Positions 8,406 through 16,225 are shown, counted from the first letter of the stretch. The stretch is DNA of 49,621 nt from Geomobilibacter sp964431365 (GCA_964431365.1 CAYSJJ010000025.1:1-49621); one strand, 5' to 3'. Notes: generated by a model not told the origin, from the letters alone. A program made the numbers and translations.

Positions 8406-9653
8406 CTATGACTCGCGGGAGAGGAGTCCCAGCAGCTCCTCCCCCTCCACGTCCCCCTTCAGTACCTGGTCGCGGATGGCCAGGGCCAGGTCGACCAGTT
8501 CGTCCTTCCGTCCCTTGTAGACGCTGCTGGCGGAAATCAGCTCCCCCAGCACGTCCCGCTCGATCTCGGCCAGGCTCCGCTTGACCTCTTCCCCTTCACC
8601 GCTTTTGGTCACCAGCGACAGGTGGTTCTTGATCTCCACGTGCAGCGGATGGCAGAGGTCCTCCAGGGCCAGCCGCAGCCGTTCCCTCCCCAGTTCGAAG
8701 GGATGGAAGCCGACCCGGCCGGTGAGCCGCACCTCCAGCAGCGGCCAGCGACCGTCGGCCGACAGGGGGAGCTCTCCCGCTATCTGGCTCCGGAAGCTCT
8801 CCAGGGCCTCATCGGCATGCTCCGCGCCATCCAGGTTGACGGTCGCCACCAGCATGGGGCGGGGCGAAACGGGACGGAATGCGTGGCAATAGCTGCCGTT
8901 CTCCACCGTGACCAGGTAATACCCCTTGTCGTACCGCTCCTCGCCGAAGTTGACCCGTTCCGGCGCGCCGGGGTTGAAGGCGTAGTTCCTCCCCTCCGGG
9001 GTCGCGATGACGTAGGGCTTGTGGCCATGCCCCAGCGCCACGTAGCCGAATTTCCCGGCCAGCGGCAGCGCCTCGTCCGGCTGCATGTTGCCGATCTCCA
9101 CCGGCGAGTAGGTCCAGACCCCCACATGGAAGAGGAGTAGGTTGTTCTCCGTGGTTACCGCCTCGCAGATGCGCGACACATGATGCCCCGCCTGGGTGCC
9201 GATGTATCCCACGCCGTAGATGTTGAGCCCCTTGATCTCCAGATGCCCCCCCGTGCCGGTCCCGGAGTCGAAGGGGGCGAAGCGGTAGCCGCCGCTCTCG
9301 GTGCGCGAGGGGCGCAGCAGGCGGATGTATCCCATCTGCGACAGCGCCTCCATCCACGAGATGCTGTCGCGGCGATGGATCCAGTCGTGGTTTCCCTCCA
9401 CGGCGATGCAGGGAATCCCGGCGTCCTTCAGCGGCTGCAGGGTCTCGATGGTGCGGGCAAAGGTGCGGGGGAGGATCTGGCCGGTGTGGAACAGGTCGCC
9501 GGCGATCAGGACGAAGTCCACCCGTTCGGCGCAGGCGTCGGCAACGATGTTGCCGAGCATCCGGAAGAAGTCCTCAAAACGCTCGGCCTCACCGGCGGAG
9601 GTACGGTAGCTCTTGCCCAGGTGGATGTCGGCAGTGTGGAGGAATCTGATCAT
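8406..9653 (-). CDS. sbcD: SbcD/Mre11-type exonuclease subunit
   Basis: The open frame extends to 9881, but the protein clearly begins at MIRFLHTADIHLGK (9653), behind AGGGG, giving 415 residues. The calcineurin-type phosphoesterase motifs appear in order: D-H in HTADIHLG, GDLFH, GNHDW, an H-containing strand (LLFHVG), and GHGH. These ligand two Mn2+ ions in the Mre11 family. The C-terminal third is the capping/SbcC-binding region. It pairs with the Rad50-like ATPase directly downstream (stop and start are separated by a single base), an arrangement that implies fixed stoichiometry. Expected function is ATP-dependent end processing and hairpin cleavage in the cytoplasm. Confidence 0.9.
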   Translation of the reverse strand: MIRFLHTADIHLGKSYRTSAGEAERFEDFFRMLGNIVADACAERVDFVLIAGDLFHTGQILPRTFARTIETLQPLKDAGIPCIAVEGNHDWIHRRDSISWMEALSQMGYIRLLRPSRTESGGYRFAPFDSGTGTGGHLEIKGLNIYGVGYIGTQAGHHVSRICEAVTTENNLLLFHVGVWTYSPVEIGNMQPDEALPLAGKFGYVALGHGHKPYVIATPEGRNYAFNPGAPERVNFGEERYDKGYYLVTVENGSYCHAFRPVSPRPMLVATVNLDGAEHADEALESFRSQIAGELPLSADGRWPLLEVRLTGRVGFHPFELGRERLRLALEDLCHPLHVEIKNHLSLVTKSGEGEEVKRSLAEIERDVLGELISASSVYKGRKDELVDLALAIRDQVLKGDVEGEELLGLLSRES

Positions 9654-9682
9654 GGGAATAACGCCCCTATGGTTAGCCAGTG

Positions 9683-9698
9683 TGGCAGATTTGTAGCA
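9683..9698 (+). promoter_or_regulatory. Weak sigma-54-like element upstream of bacteriohaemerythrin
   Basis: TGGCAGATTTGTAGCA keeps the GG-N10-GC spacing of a -24/-12 promoter but deviates from TGGCACRNNNNTTGCW at two defined positions. It would give a leader of about 230 nt before the haemerythrin gene. A perfect 6-bp hairpin (GCACCT-CGCC-AGGTGC, 9715-9730) lies just downstream of the predicted start. Confidence 0.25.
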
Positions 9699-9938
9699 TG
9701 TTGTTGAGGATCGTGCACCTCGCCAGGTGCCGTGGATGATATCGTATGAATACATTTTTCTGCTATACTTTCTTCCATCTACCCCACCGAAGATGAAAAA
9801 CCATGCTAGCGCGCCTCCGCCGCCGATGTACGGGCAGCCAAATTGGACCGCCCAAACGGCGGACAGCACTCTCCTCGACACTTCCCGGTCATTTTTGTAC
9901 GAAGCTTACTGCAAGAGGCAGAAGGAAGGGTGGTAAAC

Positions 9939-10355
9939 ATGAACGCGTTTGCATGGAGAGACAGCTTCAATATCGGGCATAAGGAACTGGACAGCGATCA
10001 TCGCAAGTTTTTCGATCTGTTGAACGATTGCTACCTGAGTTCCTGTTTAGCAAGCTCAGGACGGGTTGATCCGGATCTTATCCACCGGATAAAAGAGTAT
10101 GCGGCCATGCACTTCAGCTACGAGGAGCAGGTAATGCGTGCCATTGGCTTTCCTGACTTCGCCGAGCACGAGAAACGACATAGATACTTCGAGGAACGCA
10201 TAGCCGGGCTTGAACAAGCAGATACCAGGGATGATCTGCGTGGGTTTGAAAGCATGTTTTCATTCCTGTTGGATTGGTTTCTGAATCACGTCCTGGAAGA
10301 AGATATGAAATACGGTCCCTATGTAAGGAATCATGGCGGATCGATCGAACGGTAA
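9939..10355 (+). CDS. Bacteriohaemerythrin
   Basis: The start at 9939 follows a GAAGGAAGGG ribosome site; the longer open frame from 9843 lacks one. The 138-residue protein has the full haemerythrin di-iron ligand set: H in DSDHRKFF, HFSYEE (His and Glu), HEKRH (two His), and H plus D in NHVLEED. The family binds O2 reversibly at a non-haem di-iron centre in the cytoplasm, and in anaerobes is thought to bind or deliver oxygen or support oxygen-sensitive enzymes. It stands alone on the plus strand, divergent from sbcD. Length is normal for single-domain family members. Confidence 0.93.
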   Translation: MNAFAWRDSFNIGHKELDSDHRKFFDLLNDCYLSSCLASSGRVDPDLIHRIKEYAAMHFSYEEQVMRAIGFPDFAEHEKRHRYFEERIAGLEQADTRDDLRGFESMFSFLLDWFLNHVLEEDMKYGPYVRNHGGSIER

Positions 10356-10548
10356 CACCAAGCGGCCCTGTTTGCTTTTCCGCTCAGCCACAGAATCCGG
10401 TTAACCAACTCTACGTTTCCACTGGCCGCACTCAACCACGGCCAGCACGCCGAACACAGGTCTCGTCAGCCTCTGAACACCCTCTGCCCTGTAAAACATT
10501 CCCAAAAGTCTAACAAGGGGAATTTATCCGGATCTCTTTTGTTTTCGT

Positions 10549-10577
10549 TTGAGATGATCTATCCTTTTTGCTAGACT
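10549..10577 (+). promoter_or_regulatory. Candidate sigma-70 promoter of the XRE regulator gene
   Basis: TTGAGA (10549-10554), a 17-nt spacer and TAGACT (10572-10577) lie about 70 nt before the regulator start. The rest of the spacer after the haemerythrin gene (10356-10548) shows no gene or clear signal. Confidence 0.4.
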
Positions 10578-10648
10578 GTTTCGCAAGTCATCGACTCACC
10601 CCGCTTAGCCACCCATTGCGGGCAATTCTTTCAAGGAAACCCACGACG

Positions 10649-11023
10649 ATGAGCAAACGGATCAACAAGGAAATAGGCCTCCTGATGGGGAAGAACCTCA
10701 GGAGAATGCGCCAGCAGCGAGCCTGGTCACAGGAACAGCTGGCGGAACTGACCGGCTCGGACAAACGCTACATCTCGGCCATGGAAAACGGCCGCGGCAT
10801 CGGCAAGAACATGCTCGACCGGCTGTGCGAGGTGTTTGCGGTGGAGGAAGAGGCGTTCACCGCCCAGACGGCTCCGCAGGAATCCAAGCCGGTTGAGGCG
10901 CTCCCGCGGGTCACGCGCATGATCCTGGAAGAGCTGGAGGCCATGCCGGAATACGAACAGCTGCGCCTGCTGGCGGAGATAATCGAGAAGCGGATGACGA
11001 AGCTGGCGGGAGAGATCGGCTGA
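10649..11023 (+). CDS. XRE-family helix-turn-helix regulator
   Basis: The start is placed at MSKRINKEIG (10649), behind CAAGGAA; the open frame reaches 10568 without a better ribosome site. The 124-residue protein has a Cro/C1-type helix-turn-helix at about residues 12-68 (MRQQRAWSQEQLAELTG then YISAMENGRG), and a C-terminal helical segment (PRVTRMILEELEAMPEYEQ) that probably mediates oligomerisation. It should bind DNA as a dimer; targets are unknown. The fumarylacetoacetase-family gene begins about 100 nt downstream on the same strand and could be co-transcribed. Confidence 0.88.
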   Translation: MSKRINKEIGLLMGKNLRRMRQQRAWSQEQLAELTGSDKRYISAMENGRGIGKNMLDRLCEVFAVEEEAFTAQTAPQESKPVEALPRVTRMILEELEAMPEYEQLRLLAEIIEKRMTKLAGEIG

Positions 11024-11126
11024 AACCGCGGACGAAGACCTTTACGGTCGGACCGCCCAGCCGTTGCCTGCCGGACCATCTTCTGCTACCATGTCCCATC
11101 CACACCACAAGGGAGGGACCCGTCCC

Positions 11127-11783
11127 ATGAAGAGCGCACAGATCCCGGCCACGGGCCAGGAATACCCCATCGGCAAGATCCTCTGCATCGGCCGGAACTA
11201 CGTCGATCACATCAACGAACTGGGGAACGAGGTCCCTTCGGCACCGGTGGTCTTCATGAAGCCTGCCACCTCGGTCATCGCCGATGGCGGGCGGATCGTC
11301 ATCCCCCCCTACTCCCGGGATTGCCACCACGAGGCGGAACTGGCGGTACTGATCGGCCGGACCTGCAAGAATGTGGCGCAACCGGACGCGCTGGCCGTCG
11401 TGGCCGGCTACGGGGTCGCCATCGACCTGACCCTGCGGGATGTACAGGCGGAACTGAAGAAAAAGGGGCTCCCCTGGGAGATCGCCAAGGGGTTCGACAC
11501 CGCCTGCCCGCTCTCGCTCTTTACGCCGGCATCCATGGTGGCCGACCCGCAGGACCTCACCATCCGCCTCAGCGTGAACAACGAGCTGCGCCAGAACGGT
11601 CACACCGGCCTGATGATCACCACGGTGGCGGCCATCATCAGTCACCTCTCCACCATCTTCACCCTTGAACCGGGGGACATCATCCTGACCGGCACGCCGG
11701 CCGGCGTCGGCCCGGTGGTTTCAGGCGACCGTCTGCACGCCGAGATCCCCGGCGTCGGCACCCTGCAGGTAGATGTTCAATAA
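11127..11783 (+). CDS. Fumarylacetoacetate hydrolase family protein
   Basis: The start at 11127 has a strong AGGGAGGG ribosome site; the open frame upstream to 11064 is not needed. The 218-residue single-domain protein matches the FAH family: ILCIGRNYVDHI at the N-terminus, metal ligands in HHEAELAVLIGR (two Glu) and the Asp of VAIDLTLRD, then GKGFDT-type (AKGFDTACPLS) and GDIILTGTPAGVGP loops. The family hydrolyses or decarboxylates 1,3-diketo acids such as acylpyruvates and oxaloacetate using Mg2+ or Mn2+. The precise substrate cannot be read from sequence, and no catabolic gene adjoins it. Confidence 0.9.
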   Translation: MKSAQIPATGQEYPIGKILCIGRNYVDHINELGNEVPSAPVVFMKPATSVIADGGRIVIPPYSRDCHHEAELAVLIGRTCKNVAQPDALAVVAGYGVAIDLTLRDVQAELKKKGLPWEIAKGFDTACPLSLFTPASMVADPQDLTIRLSVNNELRQNGHTGLMITTVAAIISHLSTIFTLEPGDIILTGTPAGVGPVVSGDRLHAEIPGVGTLQVDVQ

Positions 11784-11800
11784 TTCGAATATCAATATAC

Positions 11801-11830
11801 TTGACTTTATTTTCCCTGGAAGGTTAGAGT
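11801..11830 (+). promoter_or_regulatory. Candidate promoter of the small zinc-ribbon (selenoprotein) gene
   Basis: TTGACT (11801-11806), an 18-nt spacer and TAGAGT (11825-11830) precede the 55-codon gene by about 28 nt. This suggests the gene has its own transcript, ended by the hairpin at 12033-12056. Confidence 0.4.
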
Positions 11831-11858
11831 TTACGAAAGACTCTTAGAGGGGGAAGCT

Positions 11859-12026
11859 ATGGAACCAAACAAGAAATGCGACGCATGCCAGGGTCCGATG
11901 ATCCTGCTCCCTGGCTGAGGCGGCCTCTTCTGGCGGTGCCAGAAGTGCGGCAGGAAAATTCCTTACACCAGTGGGGAGCTGCAGGACCAGCAGAATGCGG
12001 GCAACTGCGGCTGCGGCTGCGAGTGA
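11859..12026 (+). CDS. Small zinc-ribbon protein, probable selenoprotein (in-frame TGA at 11916-11918)
   Basis: The ATG at 11859 follows a strong AGAGGGGGAA ribosome site. The frame runs to a TGA at 11916 and, if that codon is read as selenocysteine, continues to a second TGA at 12024 for 55 residues. The product would have C7-x2-C10, Sec20 (PG-U-GG), C27-x2-C30 and a C50-G-C-G-C54 tail, a zinc-ribbon layout whose two Cys pairs lie on opposite sides of the TGA. The coding sense of both halves argues against chance. Directly after the TGA is a perfect 8-bp hairpin with a GGT loop, as expected for a bacterial SECIS. The gene is bracketed by its own candidate promoter and terminator. The alternative is a nonsense mutation or base error of a TGC codon. 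Function is unknown; a redox or metal-binding role is inferred from the Cys/Sec content. Confidence 0.72.
11919..11945 (+). promoter_or_regulatory. Candidate bacterial SECIS element
   Basis: CTTCTGGC (11927-11934) pairs perfectly with GCCAGAAG (11938-11945) around a GGT loop, or as a 7-bp stem with a CGGTG loop. The loop guanosine is 16 nt after the in-frame TGA. Known bacterial SECIS hairpins lie just 3' of the UGA and present G/U residues in a small apical loop to SelB, which this matches. Confidence 0.65.
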
Positions 12027-12032
12027 CGAAAA

Positions 12033-12056
12033 AAAAGGGGGCGAAAGTCCCCTTTT
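12033..12056. terminator. Bidirectional intrinsic terminator
   Basis: AAAAGGGG (12033-12040) and CCCCTTTT (12049-12056) form an 8-bp stem flanked by A and T runs. It lies between the small zinc-ribbon gene and the convergent radical SAM gene and can serve both. Confidence 0.75.
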
Positions 12057-12061
12057 CTATT

Positions 12062-12943
12062 TCAGTAATATGTTTCGTCGTATTCCGGCACCGCATCCAG
12101 GTAGCCGGGGATCGAACGGGCACGGGCAATTGCCGACTCCACGTCACCGATGATCCGCTCCCGATCCTTCGGATAGCTCCCGGCCAGCACCAGGAAGTTG
12201 GAGACGTGGTTGGACCTGAGGATGGTCCGGCTGGGAGCGAGACACGTGGCCAGTTCCAGCGCCTCCCGCAGGAGTTCACCTCGGCTGCAGCGCACGAGCC
12301 CCCCCAGGAAGGCATCGTTATGACGTTGGAACAGGGTGAGCAGAGAGAAATATTCGGGGTTGACCCGGTTGACCCAGGCAGCGGTCAGCCGGGCGTGCTC
12401 CAGGCTCCGCTCTCTGCCCGCCAGACCGAGGATCGCCGTAACCGACAGCTTGATCCCCGCTCCCCTGACCTTCAAGGCCCCCTGAAGCATCTCCTCCGAA
12501 CTAAACCCCTTGTTGACCGCGGCCAGCGTCTCGTCATCACCCGACTCCAGGCCGAAATAAAGGATCCGCAGCTTTCCCGCCTTGAGCTGCGCCAGCTCGT
12601 CCGCCGACTTCGTGGCGATGCTGTTCGGCGAGGCATAGGCGCCGATCCGCTGCAGATTGGGGAAACTGGCGGCAAGATGCGCCAGGATCGCCAGGAGACC
12701 GGCCTGGGGGTAGACCAGGGCGTCACCGTCGGCCAGGAATACGCGGTCCACCATGAGGCGATGGCGGTCGGGAATCGAGTCGATTTCCGCCAGCACCTCG
12801 TCAACCGGTTTTACCCGGAAGCGTTTCATTTTGTACATGCCGCAGAAGGTGCAGCTGTTCTGGGAACAGCCGATGGTGATCTGGAAGATCAGGCTGCCGG
12901 CTTCGCTGGGCGGCCTGAAGAGCGGCTCGTCATAGGTGGGCAT
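12062..12943 (-). CDS. Radical SAM protein of unknown substrate
   Basis: The 293-residue protein has a cluster motif CSQNSCTFCGMYK near residue 26, that is CX4CX2C rather than the commonest CX3CX2C; this wider spacing is common in a radical SAM group carrying C-x4-CTFCGMY. It should bind a [4Fe-4S] cluster and cleave S-adenosylmethionine. A GDALVYP segment (the GGEP-like position) and FGLESGDD follow, as in Elp3/MiaB/HemN-like proteins. No accessory domain (TRAM, B12, SPASM) is visible. It is transcribed towards the zinc-ribbon gene and shares the terminator. Its substrate cannot be deduced. Confidence 0.85.
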   Translation of the reverse strand: MPTYDEPLFRPPSEAGSLIFQITIGCSQNSCTFCGMYKMKRFRVKPVDEVLAEIDSIPDRHRLMVDRVFLADGDALVYPQAGLLAILAHLAASFPNLQRIGAYASPNSIATKSADELAQLKAGKLRILYFGLESGDDETLAAVNKGFSSEEMLQGALKVRGAGIKLSVTAILGLAGRERSLEHARLTAAWVNRVNPEYFSLLTLFQRHNDAFLGGLVRCSRGELLREALELATCLAPSRTILRSNHVSNFLVLAGSYPKDRERIIGDVESAIARARSIPGYLDAVPEYDETYY

Positions 12944-13031
12944 AGGGGCCTCGCAGACATTCGTCGGTTACACGCTATACTAGCAGAAGGGGATTCGGTC
13001 CCTATCGTGACGCAATCCGAGGGAGGCAGAG

Positions 13032-13496
13032 ATGAAAACGTTACTATCGGGTTTCCTGCTTGCTGCACTGGTGCTGCCGCAACTGACCGGCTGCATGGCC
13101 CACCAGAACGCGGGGGGAACGGCCGGTGCCGCCATGGGCGGGATTGCCGGCGCCATTCTCGACCAGCGCAACCCGTGGCGGGGTGGAATCCTGGGCGCGG
13201 CCCTCGGCGCCATTGCGGGCGCCACCATCTCCGACATATCCCAGCAGGCGGCGCGCGAGGCGGCCTATGCCCAGAAACCGGCCGAGTATCGCACGGATGA
13301 CCGTCGCGTTCGATACTACGCTGAGCCGCTCGGCTATGACCAGGACCGGCACTGCCGCAAGGTCCGGGAAAATGTCTACGTGGACGGGCGGCTCTACCGG
13401 AAAAGGACCATCGTCATCTGCGACGAGGGCCGGTACGAGCGGCCGAACTACCGGTACGAACGGCGCTATGACCGCTACGAGAGTGACGGCGACTGA
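13032..13496 (+). CDS. Glycine-zipper lipoprotein
   Basis: The start follows GGGAGGCAG. The 154-residue protein has a lipoprotein signal ending in LTGC (Cys near residue 20), then a glycine-zipper membrane segment (GGTAGAAMGGIAGAILD and GGILGAALGAIAGATIS, about 28-67) and a Tyr/Arg-rich C-terminal tail with repeated RYERRYDRY-type motifs. Proteins of this form anchor in the outer or inner membrane and are often envelope-stress related, but no specific role is known. It is divergent from the radical SAM gene and followed by a terminator. Confidence 0.85.
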   Translation: MKTLLSGFLLAALVLPQLTGCMAHQNAGGTAGAAMGGIAGAILDQRNPWRGGILGAALGAIAGATISDISQQAAREAAYAQKPAEYRTDDRRVRYYAEPLGYDQDRHCRKVRENVYVDGRLYRKRTIVICDEGRYERPNYRYERRYDRYESDGD

Positions 13497-13528
13497 TCCC
13501 GCAATCTGATCCGGAGTGATGACATACA

Positions 13529-13558
13529 AAAAGGGCGACCTGTTAGGGCCGCCCTTTT
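13529..13558. terminator. Intrinsic terminator between lipoprotein gene and rpoH
   Basis: AAAAGGGCG (13529-13537) pairs with CGCCCTTTT (13550-13558), with T/A tracts on both strands. It can end both the lipoprotein transcript and the convergent rpoH transcript. Confidence 0.8.
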
Positions 13559-13574
13559 CTCGTCATCCTCGCCG

Positions 13575-14429
13575 TCAAGCTGGCTGGGTTTCGACGATTA
13601 TCGGCGCCAGGAAGCTGCGCATCTTCTTGAGCGCCCCCTCTTCGATCTGCCGCACCCTTTCCCGGGAAATGGCAAAATGGTCGGCGATCTCCTGCAGCGT
13701 CTGCGGCTCTTCGGCCGTCACCCGGCGCTCGATGATATACCGCTCTTTCTCGTTGAGGGTGCCGAGGGCCTGGGAGATTTCGCGCTGCAGCCGGAGCGAT
13801 TCCTGGTGCTCTGAAAGCAGCTCTTCCTGTGACTGCCGATCGTCGGCAATGCTCTCCAGGAGCGTCCCACCGTCCCTCCCCTCAATGGTCGCATCCAACG
13901 AATACTCGCCATGCATCCGCTGCTCCATCTCCACCACTTCCGACTCCTTAACCTCCAGGGCAAGGGCGGTTTCGCGAAGATCGTCGCTGCCGATCATGTT
14001 CTTGATGGCGTTCTTGGCCTGGTTCAGCTTGAAGAAAAGTTTCTTCTGGGCCTGGGTCGTGCCGATCTTGAGCAGACTCCAGGTGGAGACGATGAAGTTC
14101 TGGATATAGGCCTTGATCCACCAGACCGCATAGGAGATCAGACGGATTCCCTTGTAGGGGTCGAACTTGCGAACGGCCATCATCAGGCCGATATTCCCTT
14201 CCTGGATCAGGTCGAGCATCTTCAGGCCGTAGGAACGATACTCTGCGGCAACCTTGACCACGAAGCGGAGATTGGCGGTTATCAGCCGGTGGGCGGACTC
14301 AAGGTCCTTTTCCTCGTAGAACTTGATGGCGAGAAGCCGCTCCTCGTCAGCAGTCAGGATCGGAAACTTACGAATTTCGGCAAGGTAGAGGGTTAGGCTA
14401 TCTGCAACAACCGGTAGTGTCATGGTCAT
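13575..14429 (-). CDS. rpoH: Heat-shock sigma factor RpoH (sigma-32)
   Basis: The start is set at 14429, behind GGTGAGGTG; the open frame continues to 14462 but that part lies in the CIRCE operator. The product of about 284 residues has sigma-70 region 2 (DLIQEGNIGLMMAVRKFDPYKG, then YAVWWIKAYIQNFI), the RpoH-box-like QKKLFFKLNQAKN, and region 4 with TLQEIADHFAISRERVRQIE. It directs RNA polymerase to heat-shock promoters; clpB, 2.6 kb away, is a likely target. The CIRCE operator at its promoter means HrcA probably represses it, linking the two heat-shock circuits. An in-frame ATG two codons downstream is an alternative start. Confidence 0.93.
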   Translation of the reverse strand: MTMTLPVVADSLTLYLAEIRKFPILTADEERLLAIKFYEEKDLESAHRLITANLRFVVKVAAEYRSYGLKMLDLIQEGNIGLMMAVRKFDPYKGIRLISYAVWWIKAYIQNFIVSTWSLLKIGTTQAQKKLFFKLNQAKNAIKNMIGSDDLRETALALEVKESEVVEMEQRMHGEYSLDATIEGRDGGTLLESIADDRQSQEELLSEHQESLRLQREISQALGTLNEKERYIIERRVTAEEPQTLQEIADHFAISRERVRQIEEGALKKMRSFLAPIIVETQPA

Positions 14430-14451
14430 GGACGACACCTCACCAAAAAAA

Positions 14452-14478
14452 TTAGCACTCACCTCTAGTGAGTGCTAA
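14452..14478 (-). promoter_or_regulatory. CIRCE element (HrcA operator) of rpoH
   Basis: TTAGCACTC (14452-14460), a 9-nt spacer and GAGTGCTAA (14470-14478) match the CIRCE consensus exactly. It starts one base downstream of the -10 box on the coding strand, overlapping the predicted transcription start, the classic placement for HrcA repression. Confidence 0.95.
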
Positions 14479-14479
14479 A

Positions 14480-14508
14480 AATATAACACTGCTTGCAGTG
14501 GATTTCAA
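14480..14508 (-). promoter_or_regulatory. Sigma-70 promoter of rpoH with internal palindrome
   Basis: On the minus strand TTGAAA (14503-14508), a 17-nt spacer and TATATT (14480-14485) form a good vegetative promoter just before the CIRCE element. The spacer contains a perfect inverted repeat, CACTGC-TT-GCAGTG (14487-14500), a possible second operator. Confidence 0.7.
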
Positions 14509-14517
14509 GGGGATCAA

Positions 14518-14976
14518 CTATTTCTTTTCATACATGAGAATAGTCATATCGGCACGTTTCGGGGCGTAGGCAAACGTGATCTTGGTGCTGGCGTCTTCCC
14601 AGCGGTAGGTGACCATGTGCGGAGCGCTGGAGTTGTCAACCGCCCCGGCACCATAGGCCTTCTTGTGTTTCTTGAGAAGGTTCTCGATCCCTGCCTTTTT
14701 CACGTACTCCGGATTGAAGGTGACCGTAACCGCTGTCAGCCGGTTCTCCCGGAAGGCAAAGGTGCGCTGTCGCATCTCCTTGTTGGGGGCCTTCTGCTTA
14801 TAGAGCACTTGTCCCCCCAGTTGGGCCATCTCCCCCTTCGGATAGCTCTTCATGATCGCGTGCATATCGGTCCCCCACCTGGTTCCCGCATAGCCTGCAA
14901 AGAGACCGGCAGCCATTGCCGAAGAGAGCATGCCGAGAACGAGTACGATGGTCAGAAGGGATGCCGGTTTCCTCAT
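14518..14976 (-). CDS. Small exported protein of unknown function
   Basis: The start at 14976 gives a 152-residue protein with a clean Sec signal peptide (MRKPASLLTIVLVLG, cleavage near AMA-AG at about 23). The mature part (GTRWGTDMHAIMKSYPKG, then FAFRENRLTAVTVTF) resembles small periplasmic proteins whose fold begins with a W-G-x-D/S motif, but I cannot assign a family. It stops about 40 nt upstream of the rpoH -10 region, so read-through into rpoH is possible. A promoter-like TTGACT-N18-TATGTT (15016-15045, minus) lies upstream. Confidence 0.75.
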   Translation of the reverse strand: MRKPASLLTIVLVLGMLSSAMAAGLFAGYAGTRWGTDMHAIMKSYPKGEMAQLGGQVLYKQKAPNKEMRQRTFAFRENRLTAVTVTFNPEYVKKAGIENLLKKHKKAYGAGAVDNSSAPHMVTYRWEDASTKITFAYAPKRADMTILMYEKK

Positions 14977-15015
14977 AAAAAGATGCCCTTTCTTTATAAA
15001 AAATAGAATGTTATG

Positions 15016-15045
15016 AACATACAGGGTGGGTGGCCGAAAAGTCAA
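15016..15045 (-). promoter_or_regulatory. Candidate promoter of the small exported protein gene
   Basis: On the minus strand TTGACT (15040-15045), 18 nt, TATGTT (15016-15021). The -10 sequence TATGTT recurs in the clpB promoter candidate. Confidence 0.4.
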
Positions 15046-15151
15046 GCGTTACCGCCTGCCAGCGGAGGGAAAAACCTTGCCCGTAGCCGTTTGATGTGAT
15101 AAACCGGGAGCGTTTGGGATTCAGAACATTTACCTGCTGGAGGTCATAGCG

Positions 15152-16225
15152 ATGGACATCCGAATTCTCCCCCTTCCTGCCGAAAAAGAGAAGAAAAAGG
15201 TCTCCGACGAGAACCAGCTTGGGTTCGGCAGGATCTTCACCAACCGGATGTTCATCGCCGAGTGGAAGGCGGGTCAGGGGTGGGTCGATGCCCGCATCGA
15301 GCCATATGCCCCGTTTCTCCTCGATCCGGCCTGCCTGGTCCTGCATTACGCCCAGGAGATATTCGAAGGGCTCAAGGCCTACAAGTGGGCCGATGGCAGC
15401 ATAGCCCTTTTCCGGCCCGAGATGAATGCCCGCCGCTTCAACCTCTCCGCCGACCGCCTCTGCATGCCCGAGGTCCCGGAAGAGCTGTTCCTGAAGGCGA
15501 CCGAGGAGCTCGTCCGGCTCGAACACGACTGGATTCCCACCTCGCCGGGCACCTCCCTCTATATCAGACCGACCATGATAGCCGTGGAGCCGGTCCTCGG
15601 GGTCAAGCCGTCCGACCATTACTATTTTTACATCATCCTCTCTCCGGTGGGGGCCTACTATGCGGCCGGGTTCAACCCGGTGAAGATCATGGTGGAAGAC
15701 AAGTACGTCCGGGCCGTGCCGGGAGGAACCGGCGAGGCCAAGACCGGCGGCAACTACGCCAGCTCGCTGAAAGCCGGTTTAGAGGCAAAGAAGAAGGGGT
15801 TCGACCAGGTTCTCTGGCTGGATGGCATGGAACGCCGCTACATCGAGGAGGTCGGCGCGATGAACATGCTCTTCTCGTACGGCGACACGGTGGTCACCGC
15901 TCCCCTCGAAGGGACCATCCTGCATGGCGTTACCCGCGATTCGGTCATCAAGCTGGCGGACACGCTCGGGTTCAGGATCGAGGAGCGCAAGATCGACATC
16001 GAGACGCTCATGGCCGATATCCGGAGCGGCGCCGTCAAGGAGGCCTTCGGCAGCGGCACAGCTGCAGTCATCACCCCGGTCGGCGCCCTCTGCTACAAGG
16101 ATGAGTGCCTGACCATCGGCACCGGGGGGGTGGGAACCCTCACGCAGAAACTTTACGACACCCTCACCGGCATTCAGTACGGAAAGATCGAAGACCGATT
16201 CGGCTGGATCCGGAAAATCAGCTGA
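15152..16225 (+). CDS. ilvE: Branched-chain amino acid aminotransferase
   Basis: The start follows CTGGAGG. The 357-residue class-IV PLP aminotransferase has the catalytic lysine K197 in GEAKTGGNYASSL, the QEIFEGLKAY motif, EEVGAMN and the GSGTAAVITPVG phosphate-binding region. Sequence and length fit the longer BCAT group (the type that includes mitochondrial enzymes) rather than E. coli IlvE, which is about 310 residues. It interconverts Leu/Ile/Val with their 2-oxo acids using glutamate/2-oxoglutarate in the cytoplasm. A small Cys-rich gene follows after 20 nt, then a terminator. Confidence 0.95.
   Translation: MDIRILPLPAEKEKKKVSDENQLGFGRIFTNRMFIAEWKAGQGWVDARIEPYAPFLLDPACLVLHYAQEIFEGLKAYKWADGSIALFRPEMNARRFNLSADRLCMPEVPEELFLKATEELVRLEHDWIPTSPGTSLYIRPTMIAVEPVLGVKPSDHYYFYIILSPVGAYYAAGFNPVKIMVEDKYVRAVPGGTGEAKTGGNYASSLKAGLEAKKKGFDQVLWLDGMERRYIEEVGAMNMLFSYGDTVVTAPLEGTILHGVTRDSVIKLADTLGFRIEERKIDIETLMADIRSGAVKEAFGSGTAAVITPVGALCYKDECLTIGTGGVGTLTQKLYDTLTGIQYGKIEDRFGWIRKIS

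Noticed and set aside
11876..13300. 474-codon plus-strand frame
   Set aside because: It runs out of frame through the small zinc-ribbon gene and antisense through the radical SAM gene; both have better signals.
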